Notes under the pieces: model-generated
The model's input: the letters and a program-made list of their open reading frames with translations, nothing else
Database searches by the model: none
What the model was told of the DNA's origin: nothing
From: Mesostigma viride
Lineage: Eukaryota > Streptophyta > Mesostigmatophyceae > Mesostigmatales > Mesostigmataceae
DNA: 58,500 nt
Direction of reading: 5' to 3'
Assembly (NCBI GenBank): GCA_009746045.1
Contig: RPFO01000497.1
Location: 1-58,500, forward strand
Program-made: the position numbers and the translations under genes
Part shown: positions 42,501-52,777 of the stretch, one piece after another
Numbering within the stretch: position 1 is the first letter of the stretch
How the letters are laid out: every line of letters begins with the position of its first letter

Positions 42501-43755
42501 CTGAAGAAATTTAGTCTAGTTTCCCTGGAGCTTCACAGTTAATAAACGTGTTTTCCCTTTTTCAATGCATCGGTCATATGCAATGTCGTGGTTTCTTGGT
42601 CTTGCACATCTCAATAATGGCGGTGCTAGGCTTTCACTTGGGTCACCCTTTCAATGTTTTGTACCAGTCAGAAGTATCTTTTTATGCCGAGCATGATGTT
42701 GTTTGCTATGCCTTTGGTCTGGTTAGGTGTACATGTGCACATGCTGCAGCCCAGCGTTTCTAATCATGGTCCTGTTTAATGCTGTTTTTCCCCCTTCCTG
42801 GTTTATGCGTGCAGGTAAATGTGCAACGAAGCACAGTTTGGCAGAGTAAATGAAGAACCAAATGATCTACAAGATCTGCCAAACGATGAAGAAACAATCC
42901 TCTTTTTGTTGTGATTTATTTTTTGCCTATGAATAAAAGATTTTTTAAATAATATTTATCAATGTAATAAATGCACTGATTGTGAGTCATGCCCCTGTTG
43001 TAATCATCTTGCATTGTTGTATTTCTGACGGTCCCTGATAACACCATTTTTTTGTCCCAGAATGGCTGGAGAATTCGCCTGTGCATGTTCTTGATTTTCT
43101 TGAGATTCTACTCGTTTTAATTTGTCCTGAGATTGTCCTGAGATTTTCTTGAGATTCTACTCGTTTTTTTGTCCTGAGATTGTCCTGAGATTTTGTCCTG
43201 AGATTTTCACTACAAAGTCAAAATCTCAAGACCTGAGTTTTTCACCAGAAATCTCAGGACCCGAGGTGTGCATTTACCAGATTTTGTGAAGACGAAAAAA
43301 ATCAGGAAAAATCAGGACAATCTCAGGAAAAATTAAGAAAAATCTCAAGACAATCTCAGGACAATCTCAAGATATCTCAGGATTTCTCAGGATTTCTCAG
43401 GATTTCTCAAAAAAAAACTCAGGACAATCTCAAGATATCTCAGGACGAATTTTTTCCGACTTCCTAGTGCAGGGAGTTGTTAGAAAAGGCAGATGCCCTG
43501 GACCAGCAGGCTCGGCGCGGGCCAGTTCGCGAGGCCGGTACCTGGAGAAGGCCTGCAGCCACGTTCCCTGAGGCTGCCACACATGCTCCCGGTCTTAGTG
43601 CTGTGACACACGTATGTGCTGCATGCAAACAAAAGAGCAACATCAGCAGAATATGAGTGTGTTGGATGCAACGTGCACCTGCATCCCGAGCCTGGCTGCT
43701 GGGCGCACTGGCACAACCAGGTCAAGGGCAACTTTTGCCGGTCCTAGGGTGATGT

Positions 43756-44274
43756 TTGAGCCACCACCAGCTTGTGTTATTGCACATCATCTTATTTGAC
43801 AGTGACAACATGTTTATGGCACTAGAACATATGTAAAACATCATGCAAGCCATGCAAGGGTTGACATACCAATTCAGTCCCTGTTTTTGGCTGCTGGTAG
43901 TCATCTGCCAATATGAACGTGATATAAGCATTATAATGCAATTCTGAGTGCACCCCCCCCAGTTGGGGACCTTTGGACTACCTGTCTACACTATCCAGCC
44001 ATGCATTTGTGGTTCAGAACCATCCTAAAGATTTGAGGTGGGGGTTAACTTTTTCTTGCGCGAAAAAGTTCGTCTTTTGTCCAACTTTGACAGTAAATAT
44101 CTTTCAAACCACTTTATGGACTCAAAATATTATTGCGTATTCTGAAAGCCCTTGAAGTGTAGATGTTCCTAGCACCTGGGTTGAGGGTATTTGGAGTTGT
44201 GGTCTGTGAGTTATGATTTTTTTTATTTTCAGGGGTCTGGAAGTGCCAAAGATGGTCCTCCCGACTAATAAGGG
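43756..44274. other. piggyBac 3' flank and right end
   Basis: Non-coding sequence after the transposase stop near 43745, ending in the right inverted repeat TCCCGACTAATAAGGG. Confidence 0.6.
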
Positions 44275-44453
44275 TTAATAAAAGATCTCTCTATGTGTGA
44301 TCTGATGATGATGAAGTAAATCTGGCGTGAACATATCATCAGCGCCACATCTGACATGCACAGTGTACATTTCAATCAGTCAGCTGTCCTGTCATAGATT
44401 CTCATCTGACATGTCATAGGTCAGCTGACATAGACAGATTTGTCAGCTGCCTA

Positions 44454-44750
44454 CACTATACTTTTCGTCCGAGGGTGGTAAAAAGGATCCGAGGCGTAAA
44501 TTACCACGCGGTAATCTTACCACGCACGATCCCACGCCTGAGATCCAAGGCGGTAATAATTACAACGTCGAGTCTTAGGTAGTAAATTTACTAGCCGTAA
44601 CGTTACCACGACGTATCTTTCGTAGTACTGTACCGACAAGGGAGATTACCGCGACGGATCTTAGTTGAGAAGTTACCACCGGTAAATTAGGTGCCAGTGA
44701 TCCGATGCTGTAAGATTACGTTTTAGTAAGTTACTAAGGGGGTCTTTGCC
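44454..44750. repeat. Possible left end of a fourth CACTA-like element with TTACCACG subterminal repeats
   Basis: CACTATACTTTTCGTCCGAGG starts at 44454. The next 280 bases hold alternating GGTAA/TTACCACG and GATCC words (TTACCACG three times, ATTACCGCG once, GATCC four times). A terminal CACTA plus a clustered subterminal motif in both orientations fits the superfamily, but the opposite end is not in the window and no target duplication can be tested. Confidence 0.4.
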
Positions 44751-45375
44751 TGTCCACGGCCAGATGGATGTGATATATTGTAATGGTGAAGTGGGAGAAC
44801 GTGCGTGTCTATTAGCAAATGCAGCGAAATATAAAAATGTAGTTATCAGCCTTTGTCGCCTGTTCAGCAGTTGTCGTTGTCGGCCGTTGTCAGTAAGCGG
44901 CTATAGATTATGTGTGCTGGGGCCGGTGAAAAGACGCTAGCAAAGTTCGTCTGAATGGCGTCCAATAGAGGGGATTTCATTCTTATAGTGGATTGTTCGA
45001 CGAGGAGAAGGCGAGGTTGCTGGCGGAGAATGCGAAAGAGCAGAGGGAAGCAGCGGAAGCCGTGCGTGGAAGATGAGGTAACGGGATGGAGTGTGGGCCC
45101 TGGCTTCTGGTTATGAAATGATGGCGGTTGCAGGCCAGCCGTGCTCGCTGGTAATGGGTGTGTGGTGTTGAAATCCAAGTTCTGCGCTTATTCTCTTCTT
45201 TGGTCAATGATTGAAGGGATGTCGCCTTTTTTATTTTTGTGCATCTGCGTCCCGTCGTGACTGCCTCGTCATGGACGCCCAGGCGTAGAAGTTCGAACGA
45301 GGGAATGATTTTTCAAACGCCTGGATATGTTATGATGGTACGAATAAATGGTAATGGGTAGAGGCGGCCAAAATT
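44751..45375. other. Region without a clear gene
   Basis: Short frames only; it precedes the exons at 45376. It may contain upstream exons or the promoter of that gene. Confidence 0.4.
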
Positions 45376-46171
45376 TTGTTGGAAGTGTGCCAACGCCGCA
45401 CATACGACTTGAACAACCCTAGGTATCTTAGGAAAAGGAAGCACGGATACGTCGGAGTGGAGGAAGAGGAAGACGGTGACGATGGTGAAGACGGAGAGGT
45501 TTACAATGGAGGCCTTGAGAATGGGGAGACATTGAAGCAGGAGAGCAGGCTAGCGGTGAGTGGCCCGTCATGAATTACATTGTGGTTGCAGTTGTTAGCT
45601 AGGCGTGTTGATTGCTTCTTGCCGCGGGTAATCGCTAGCATGCATAACCTTCTTTTTTCAACAGGTGTTCTGGTGCATTGACTGCCGCAAAGCAATTAAT
45701 GGGACTGATTATGTGCCTATCATGCCGTTTGGGAATCATACATTGCCAACAATTTGTGTTTAGAAGGCGCGCCTTCAGAAGCATATTCAGCACCGCACGA
45801 ACCAGGTGCTGAAGGCGTGCTTGGAGAGGAAGGGGTATAAAGTGCGCATGACTGCATCGAAGAAGAAGAAGAAGCAGCAGGAATCGGGCAAGACCATGAT
45901 AACCGAGCCAGGATTGGCTTTCGTGCATGCAGTACATGGTGCGGCGCAGGCAGTGAATGCTGCATCGATTGCAGCGGTGCAGCCTGTGGCCATGGCGGTG
46001 CAGTGCACGGGTCCTGATGTGTGGGCGTTGGCGAAGGAGATTCACGATGCTGTCATGGCCACATTGTCAAGCCAAGGAATGGGTGTTGGTTCCAGTCAGG
46101 TGCCTCGCCCGGAGCCAAGCTTTTCTTCTGTAAGCAGAGGTGCGGCATCAAGCATTTGCAATCGCCATGAG

Positions 46172-46867
46172 AGTTAAGCTTTCTTCGCACACGCAATGTG
46201 AAGGATATGGTTGCAATGCAGCAATGTGTGAATATGGTTGGAAACGGAGCTTTGTTAAATCGGATAATGTTTACAGCGCTCAACACTTGAGGCTTGCACA
46301 CGAGCTTGCCAAGTCAAGGCACAACACGTGAGGCGGGCTCGCAAGAGATGCCCATTTGGCACTGGCCTATTGTTTATATACTTGTGCACTGTGCTTGCTA
46401 GTCCTGAGCAGCCTAGGAGGCCTGCTCAGTAATAACACCCCCGGTACAGTATTCACTACCTGTACAGTGCCCAGCTCCTATACAGTAGGTCTGCCATACA
46501 GGCACAGTGACCACAGAGCACAGTCCACAGTGACTATTGCATCTGCACCTAGAAGCCCAGGACTAAGCCTGCGGTACCAACAGACCACAGGTTAAGGTTC
46601 CTATTTCCTGCGTACGACGTATTAATCCAATACCGTCGTAGGTACAGCACCTAATTCCTGTCAGCCCAGGAATTACTGTCGACCCCATATGTCGTCGGCA
46701 AATATTCACGTCCGACTTAGAAGAACAGCCGGCTCGCGCTCGCGCGCGACCGGGAAGTCGGAACGCCATAACTTTCTTGATACTTGTCGGAATGAACTCG
46801 TTCCGGTGCCGCTGGAATCGCAGAGATATGCCGAATCAGGATCACGCCAATGCGCTTGGCGTTAACT
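46172..46867 (-). repeat. 3' LTR of copia copy 2
   Basis: 696 bp, AGTTAAGCTT to GGCGTTAACT on the plus strand. The sequence on its right reads AAGAAAAGAAAGGATTGG on the minus strand, the probable polypurine tract (46868-46885). Confidence 0.95.
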
Positions 46868-47615
46868 CCAATCCTTTCTTTTCTTGAGCTGTAGCAGCTC
46901 ACACAAGTCTACATACAAACACACACAATGGGTACTGGATATCCTCCCCAGACTACAAGTCACAACCCGCTGGGCATGACAGTCAGCTTGGATTCCTTAT
47001 TATATGTACATAGCACCCATACTGGCTCAGGAGCACAAACAAATTACAATGAGTCCCTATCCCTTCACGGGAGGCTCGTTGTGTTACCCATGTACAAGAG
47101 GTTGGCCAACTGTGGCAGCCCATAGGTGTTCAGTTAAGAACTTGAGAAGTATGTACAACCTTCAGGACCTTAGGCGAAACCCCACAGATCACCCACAACA
47201 GCTCATCAGAAAACATTGCTGACCCCCAGACGGGAGTCGGCGCCGGTCTGCTGCCCCTTATCGAACCAGACACAACATCTACGCGAAGCACATGCAAAAC
47301 ACAAGCTCCTCTACTCGTTCCAACCGTGGAAAATCAGGGGACCTGTCGCCACCTCACCAGCATGGTGGATGGGTCAGCCAGTCCGTGAAACTCCGCCTTA
47401 AGACGGCACCAGGGAATCGAACCCCGCCCACAAACCACAGATCTGGGGAAACCTCAGACTGAGATGAAAACCCCAGATAGACATCTCTCCATCAGAGACA
47501 ATGTCAGACATTCCCACACCAGAGACATGTCTCACCCCTCAAGGTGTGCTCAGGATTATGTACAATCAAGCTCCCAGCCTGATATCCAGAGACTTAAGCA
47601 CCCAGCTCTCAGCTT
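46868..47615 (-). other. Copia copy 2 region between pol and 3' LTR
   Basis: Polypurine tract next to the LTR, then non-coding sequence conserved with copy 1. Conservation of the non-coding part suggests RNA functions such as packaging or 3' end formation. Confidence 0.7.
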
Positions 47616-50600
47616 TTAGACAGATAGACCGACTTGACAGTCAGCATTCATGAGCTTCCTCAGTACATTGTACTGGGCTGGGGCCTTGTGTGGCAGCTTT
47701 GTCAATGCATCAGCAGGGTTCTCCTCGCCAGGGATATGCTTCAAGTCAACCAAACTGGCCAACTCCTTCAGCAACAAATAATCCAGGTCCCGGCTCCTGG
47801 CCAGCTGCTTGTGAACAAACTGGACCATACCCATGCTGTCTGTTAGCAACAACGTCTCCATCTGCAAGGTCCAAGGGGTAACTGAAGCCAGCTCCAGCAT
47901 TAACTCCTTTATGTACAGGCTGGACTGGATCCCCTCGCATATGGCCCTGCATTCTGCCACATCTGAACTGATACAGACCCTCTTCTGCAGTCTGCTGTAC
48001 CAGCTGAACAAACTTGCCCTGCTCTGATAAAAAGCAAACAGAGCAGCAGATCTCCCCCTGACCTTGGTAACCTGGCGAGCATCCATGGAACTGTCAACAA
48101 AGATCTCCAAGGTGATAGGCTGGGTAAAGTCAATCCCAGACAAAATCAGATCAGGGGTACTCTCCACCAACCGGGCTATGACTCGAGGCTTCTCATCCTC
48201 AAGCACCTCATCAGGCATTCTGCTATGGACCATCAAAGACGGACCACAGATGCTGGCAAACCAGGCCCACATGCCTCTCAACTCAGGTCCTGCAGCCTGG
48301 GTGATCTTCTCTGGCAAGGCCTTCACAATGGTCTGTTTATAATCTCCTCCAGCCTGAAGCCTGATACTCCACTCCCCGTCCCTCCTGAACAGGGTAGCCT
48401 GCATTCCACAGAACACTACAGGCTTGTTGGGCTCCTGCCACAGCTCCTTGCCCAGTGAAAACTTGCCACTGATGACAGGAATAAACTTCTTCAGCCAGGT
48501 CGTGGGGGCTAGCAAATGCAGATCATCTCCATGCAAACTAGCATACACTGGCAGACCCTCCCATTGGGCCAGCAGCAAACAGGGATCAACTGAAGACACT
48601 CTCAAGCCACACTCACTGATCAGAGCTTCCTGCAGCGTGAGTCTCCAGATGATTGGGCTCGACCTGAGTCCTTCCAGGCCCTTCAGAATAACCAGGAATT
48701 GTTGATGCAGCTCCAGCTTCCAGATGGCAGGCACCTCAACACAGTAAGGCTCATCCTGCTTCCACACCCTCCTGGCCACTTCTGGATCAGATTTTAAAAA
48801 TGCCCTCTTGAAGTCCAGCAGCACTGATGACATAGCTGCTCCCCTGTTCAGCAACCCCACGTAGAGACATAGCAAAATTCTCCATGTGTCGTGTAGCATC
48901 CCTGGCGTGTATAGCTCCTCTCCTGGCAGACTCCCCGTGCCGTGATACTCATTCAGGACAGGCCTGACATGGGGCACTGATACCTCATCCACAACCTTCC
49001 TCTTCAGCACAAATCTCAAAGCAAGCTTCCTTGATGCTGGGGGACGTCTGTCTGTTGGTGCAGCACACTCAAACTGCAACCACTCCTCCAATGCCTTGGA
49101 GAAGGCGAGCTTCCAAGCCTCAAACAAAGTAGGCGAGCTCATCTCTTGGACCAGCTGGTCATATGTCAAAGGAGAGTGTGCAGCAAGGCTCCTGTGAGTT
49201 ATGCCAATACTGCTGGGGTGCAACACAGCTGGAATAACCAAACTGGCCGCTGGGGGCACCTCCCCTTCATCCCATTTTACACCCTTGACCGGCTTGGCCC
49301 TGCACCTGACTGGAAATGTTGTCCTGAAATTTTCTAGGGGAATCATCCCCCAGCCATCTCTTCTCAGAGCTGTAGCTCTGATAGAAATCCCAGGATTGCC
49401 CAGAAAATTCTGACCCAAAATCACAGGGCCATCATAGTCCTCTAGGACAAGGAAGGTCACATCCACACCCATGACAGGGGCAGTAACCTCTCCCAACACC
49501 CTTAGATGCGTCCTACCACTGAAATCAGACACCCAGGGGCAACTTGGTTCTCCGACCAGCAGTTCTCCTGTATGCTGAGGTCCCATGACAGAAACCTGTG
49601 CATTGGTATCTATCTCCATGGCAGCTACCTCAGGTTCATCCAACTGGACAAGCTTGGACACCTTAGGCTCCTTCTTGGCTCTTTGCAAAGCCTGTACAAT
49701 ATCTGATAGACGCACACCCCTAGGCCTGGTGTCGGGCCGTTCCGGAGGTGCAGCCTGTCCGCCTGCTTGCCCAACCACCGTATGTGAAGGTACCCCAGGG
49801 GCCGGGCCAGGGTCACCCTGAGGGCTCGATACAGCTGTAGCACCCTGATCAGGAAGCTCCACGTCACCCCCGCCTTGTACACCAGCGGGCACCTGGAAGA
49901 GGTCTCCTTGATTACCTCCCCGGGGACGGATCTTTGACCAGGACAGACGGTGCACTGCTTGGGAGCCATCAATGGCCACCCAGCACTTATGGCCAGCGGC
50001 TTCTACTCGGGTCACCACCCCATCATGCCAGCTGCCACGTTTCCCTGGAAAGCTTGGTTCCTTCCACACAACAACCTGTTGTCCAACGTTAGGTTCTAGG
50101 ACACTCCAGCCCTTGTCTTTCTGCCTCAGCTTGAGGAACTTGGCCTCTAGCTTCTCCTTCCATGCCTGCTCAGCATCAGCTGGCAGCATCCTGGTATGCA
50201 GCATAAGAGGATTGATGGCAATGTCACCAAAGAACATGGGAGTCCTCAGGTTCAGCCTGTCCTCCACAGAACGTAGCCATGCAGATGTCACAATGGCAGA
50301 TGACGTCCTTGGAATCCTCTCCACCAGCAGCACAGTCTTGATCTCTTGGATGGCTCTCTCCACCACCCCTTGCTGGCCGTGGCTCTCCCTGGGTGTAATC
50401 AGCAACTCTGGAAACTCTGGCAGGTTCTCACAGCACTCAAACTGAATGTCACACTGCAACAACTCCAACCCAGGGTACCTGCTCCTTGTCAACTTCAGAG
50501 CAGCAATCAATGTAGGCTTCTCCATGTCAGGCAGGATCTCTAGGGTCTTGTACTTGGTATATCTGTCCACTGCCACCAGCAGCTTCAAACCCCTGATTCT

Positions 50601-51209
50601 CTGAATATCTACCTGCACATGGCCTGGCTGCAAAATAGGAGTCCTGGCATGAGACTGCTTGGGCTTTCTAGCAACTAGCCTGCACTTGCAAGCTTGAGCA
50701 ACCTGTTGGCAGATGGAGTACAACTCACTTCCTCCCAGCCGTCTAGCAACTTGCAAAGACTGAGCTGCATGGCCAAACATGGTATGCAACCTTGAGGCAA
50801 TGTCATACAAGAGAGAAAACCTTTTATTGTCATTATTAGCACTCAAGGTATGTACAGATCCCTTATGTACAGGAGGCACCAGGGTCGTGCCTGTCAGACT
50901 GTCTCCAGCCCTATCCTCATCCTGACCATCCTGTGCCAGTCCTGCACGGTCAGAATGCTTCTGAGATCCACCTGGGTCCACATCACCAGGTCCTACCTCA
51001 GGCTCAGCACCGCCATGGCGGGCACGTTGGCGAGTAACCACTGCAGCTACAGCTGGCATACTCTCTGTGGTAACCAAGCTTGCCCCATCGTGTCCAATAG
51101 GCTCTTTCACTAGAGCATGGGGCTGCCCCTCACTGCTGTCACTAGCAGCTTCATTACACACCCCTGGGGGCACCCTCCAGGGTTCAGGGATGTGTGCAGG
51201 CTCAATCAA
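47616..51209 (-). CDS. pol: Copia pol polyprotein: integrase, protease-like, reverse transcriptase, RNase H
   Basis: One intact frame of about 1197 codons with no ATG at its start. Residues 130-200: zinc-binding-like segment (LHTMFGHA, CQQVAQACKC). 200-320: integrase core with acidic residues in HVQVDIQRIRG, LLQCDIQFE and GQQGVVERA. 420-470: C-terminal integrase-like part (GSWHDGVVTRVE, WSKIRPRGG). 560-640: aspartic-protease-like DTN in MEIDTNAQVSVM and the later VILGQNFLG. 690-950: RT with LLDFKRAFLKSD and LHGDDLHLLAP (GDD instead of the usual VDD). 1050-1190: RNase H residues in IFVDSSMDA, SDVAECRAICEG and LLTDSMGMVQF, then KHIPGEENPADALTK, a copia hallmark. The protease-like part lies after integrase, unlike canonical copia (protease, integrase, RT). 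The frame is -1 relative to gag and begins where gag stops, so frameshift or reinitiation is needed. Confidence 0.9.
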   Translation of the reverse strand: MIEPAHIPEPWRVPPGVCNEAASDSSEGQPHALVKEPIGHDGASLVTTESMPAVAAVVTRQRARHGGAEPEVGPGDVDPGGSQKHSDRAGLAQDGQDEDRAGDSLTGTTLVPPVHKGSVHTLSANNDNKRFSLLYDIASRLHTMFGHAAQSLQVARRLGGSELYSICQQVAQACKCRLVARKPKQSHARTPILQPGHVQVDIQRIRGLKLLVAVDRYTKYKTLEILPDMEKPTLIAALKLTRSRYPGLELLQCDIQFECCENLPEFPELLITPRESHGQQGVVERAIQEIKTVLLVERIPRTSSAIVTSAWLRSVEDRLNLRTPMFFGDIAINPLMLHTRMLPADAEQAWKEKLEAKFLKLRQKDKGWSVLEPNVGQQVVVWKEPSFPGKRGSWHDGVVTRVEAAGHKCWVAIDGSQAVHRLSWSKIRPRGGNQGDLFQVPAGVQGGGDVELPDQGATAVSSPQGDPGPAPGVPSHTVVGQAGGQAAPPERPDTRPRGVRLSDIVQALQRAKKEPKVSKLVQLDEPEVAAMEIDTNAQVSVMGPQHTGELLVGEPSCPWVSDFSGRTHLRVLGEVTAPVMGVDVTFLVLEDYDGPVILGQNFLGNPGISIRATALRRDGWGMIPLENFRTTFPVRCRAKPVKGVKWDEGEVPPAASLVIPAVLHPSSIGITHRSLAAHSPLTYDQLVQEMSSPTLFEAWKLAFSKALEEWLQFECAAPTDRRPPASRKLALRFVLKRKVVDEVSVPHVRPVLNEYHGTGSLPGEELYTPGMLHDTWRILLCLYVGLLNRGAAMSSVLLDFKRAFLKSDPEVARRVWKQDEPYCVEVPAIWKLELHQQFLVILKGLEGLRSSPIIWRLTLQEALISECGLRVSSVDPCLLLAQWEGLPVYASLHGDDLHLLAPTTWLKKFIPVISGKFSLGKELWQEPNKPVVFCGMQATLFRRDGEWSIRLQAGGDYKQTIVKALPEKITQAAGPELRGMWAWFASICGPSLMVHSRMPDEVLEDEKPRVIARLVESTPDLILSGIDFTQPITLEIFVDSSMDARQVTKVRGRSAALFAFYQSRASLFSWYSRLQKRVCISSDVAECRAICEGIQSSLYIKELMLELASVTPWTLQMETLLLTDSMGMVQFVHKQLARSRDLDYLLLKELASLVDLKHIPGEENPADALTKLPHKAPAQYNVLRKLMNADCQVGLSV

Positions 51210-52466
51210 TGATCAGCAGCCTTGCCCTTGCCCTTGTCCTGGGATGGACCAGCCTTGTCCTTGCTGCCACCCTGAGCTGGCTTGCTCTGACCTTCCTGCC
51301 TCAGGTACGAGGGACACTCATTCCTGAAGTGACCCTTCCCCTGGCAGAAATAACATTCCACCTGACTGATGTCCCGTGAGGTCCCACTGCTGGGCCCAGC
51401 CTTGGGAGGACCACCCACCCTCTTGAAGTCAAACTGGGACTGTGGATGTCCCGACTTCGGCGGGGTCCCCCGTCCAGCCCTTCTGTCACGCCCCCTCCTG
51501 GACCTTCCTCGACCCCTTGAAGAGGTCTCAGGCCCTCTCGAGGACGCTGGGCCCCCGTGGCCCGATCCCCTCATGGACTTAACCGTGGGTTCAGTGGCCT
51601 CCTCATCATTCTGACGAGGGCGCTTACCCCCACGTACTTGCCGCTGAAACACTCATACAACTGATCCGTCATGGCTGCCCAGCCATGGACCTGTCGCATG
51701 TGGATGGTCACATTATCCATGGTGACCGGATCCAGTGCAGCGACTTGAGAAAGTCGCCCATGGCCATCCGATCTGCGACGAAGAAGCCCTTGGCCATGGC
51801 GTCCTCCCTCAGCTTGACGAAGTCTTCAAAGGCGTGGACCACTAGTTGCCCCTTGATGGGCTTGTAGTCCAGGTATTCTTGCTTCAGGTGGGACCCATCT
51901 ATGGTCCTCTTGTCACTCAGGAACGACCTGAGTCGCGTCATAAACGCCGCCCAGGTGTCCCCCGCCGCGTGTCGCTCCCGAACAAACTTGAACAGCCGCC
52001 TCGCCGACTGCCGTATGTAGGCACTAGACGCCAGGATGCGAAGCTTGTCACCGTTGTATATCTCCGTGTACAAGTTCATGTCCTCTAACATCCTCTCAGC
52101 ATCCCGGGGCTGCCAATTGTCCTTGATGGACTGAAACTGGCCTAGCACCGCGTACCCCTCAGCAACGGTTGGTCGCTTAGGCGCCGCTTGATCTGCGGCT
52201 GGCGCGTGCTGCCCGCCCTGCGATCCTTGGCTCTGATTATCTGGCACCTCAGCCTGGTCTCCCAGCGCCTGGCCGTCCCCGCGTCCATCGCGTCCACCGC
52301 GTCCATCGCGTCCATCTCGTCCATCCAGCCCAGCGCCGCGCCGCCGAAGCCCATAAAGCCCGCTTGTTGGTTGATAGCTCCATCCTCCATGATGGCCTCT
52401 GTTCAGATCTGCTACAGCCAGCCAAGTGGCCAAGCAGCAATTAAAGCAATATAAGCTACTGAACAA
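51206..52466 (-). pseudogene. gag: Copia gag, with frame breaks
   Basis: First part (52466-51708): Gly/Arg-Asp-rich start (DGRDGRDGRGGRDGRGDG), then a helical capsid-like region (EGYAVLGQFQSIKDNWQPRD, RRLFKFVRERHAAGDTWAAF, FEDFVKLREDAMAKGFFVAD). The frame is lost near 51715, and a middle piece (DPVTMDNVTIHMRQVHGWAA) is in another frame. Last part (51650-51206): basic nucleocapsid with one CCHC knuckle CYFCQGKGHFRNEC, ending KGKGKAADH. Two one-base errors separate the three pieces. Given the near-identical LTRs these are either very recent mutations or assembly errors. Confidence 0.8.
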
Positions 52467-52777
52467 GAAAGGAAAGTGCCAAGTGTTACCACTCAGGCAA
52501 GACCACCACGGCTGGCCCCAGGCGCGTCCTGGTTCTCCTTGTCGCTGTCGTCGTCGCTGTCGCTCACCACAATCAGCTCTGGTACCCTGCTACCTGCTGC
52601 GCCGTCGTCGACCCGCTGTCGGCCCGCGATGACTGAATCGTCACCGTTGGTAAAGTAGACAGGTGACAACCCGTCGTTGGCCCTCGCGGATTGTACGTTG
52701 GCACCTCGTGGTCGCCAAGTGTCTCGTCGCCTAGCCCAGCGACACCCCCTGCTCCTACCTCAAGGTCACTCTCGTAC

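Larger units (their letters stand above)
38887..43469. mobile_element. CACTA-type non-autonomous element (CACTA-B), complete
   Basis: The 14-bp inverted ends are CACTAGGAAGTCGG (38887) and CCGACTTCCTAGTG (ends 43469). Both ends carry dense TTTCTCAGGA/TCCTGAGAAA subterminal repeats (38900-39180 and 43100-43450). Host flanks share CA on both sides; removing the element and one CA restores the transposase reading frame. It has no transposase of its own, so it would need one in trans. The interior carries a MITE, an ultrashort insertion and a degenerate minisatellite. Confidence 0.9.
37040..43755 (+). pseudogene. piggyBac-like transposase, interrupted
   Basis: N-terminal part: a small domain (FCLHFDDDGKDIWYALDQVEKWW), an acidic stretch and a Gly/Arg-rich linker (GRGRGRSRGRGRP). 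Catalytic aspartates are visible in VVTVDESMQFQKSK, TIVADNLFSSVKLVEWL and GVDRFDQVASYY, the piggyBac DDD set. After the CACTA insertion (38887-43469) the frame resumes as RELLEKADALDQQ and ends with the Cys/His-rich domain (HVCAACKQK, then YECVGCNVHLHPEPGCWAHWH) that binds the element ends in piggyBac enzymes. Damage: an in-frame TGA at 37805-37807, a +1 shift near 38450, the insertion at 38886, and a frameshift near 43650. It is therefore inactive. Confidence 0.9.
36788..44278. mobile_element. piggyBac-like element, complete ends, disrupted interior
   Basis: TTAA at 36788-36791 and 44275-44278 flank inverted ends CCCTTAGTCGGGA (36792) and TCCCGACTAATAAGGG (ends 44274); the right end has three extra bases. 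TTAA target duplication and CCC...GGG ends are diagnostic of piggyBac. Just inside the left end, AAACCACCCGAC and GTCGGGTGGTTT form a 12-bp hairpin around CT (36804-36829). The element is 7.5 kb because a 4.6-kb CACTA element sits inside the transposase gene; without it the length would be about 2.9 kb. Confidence 0.9.
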
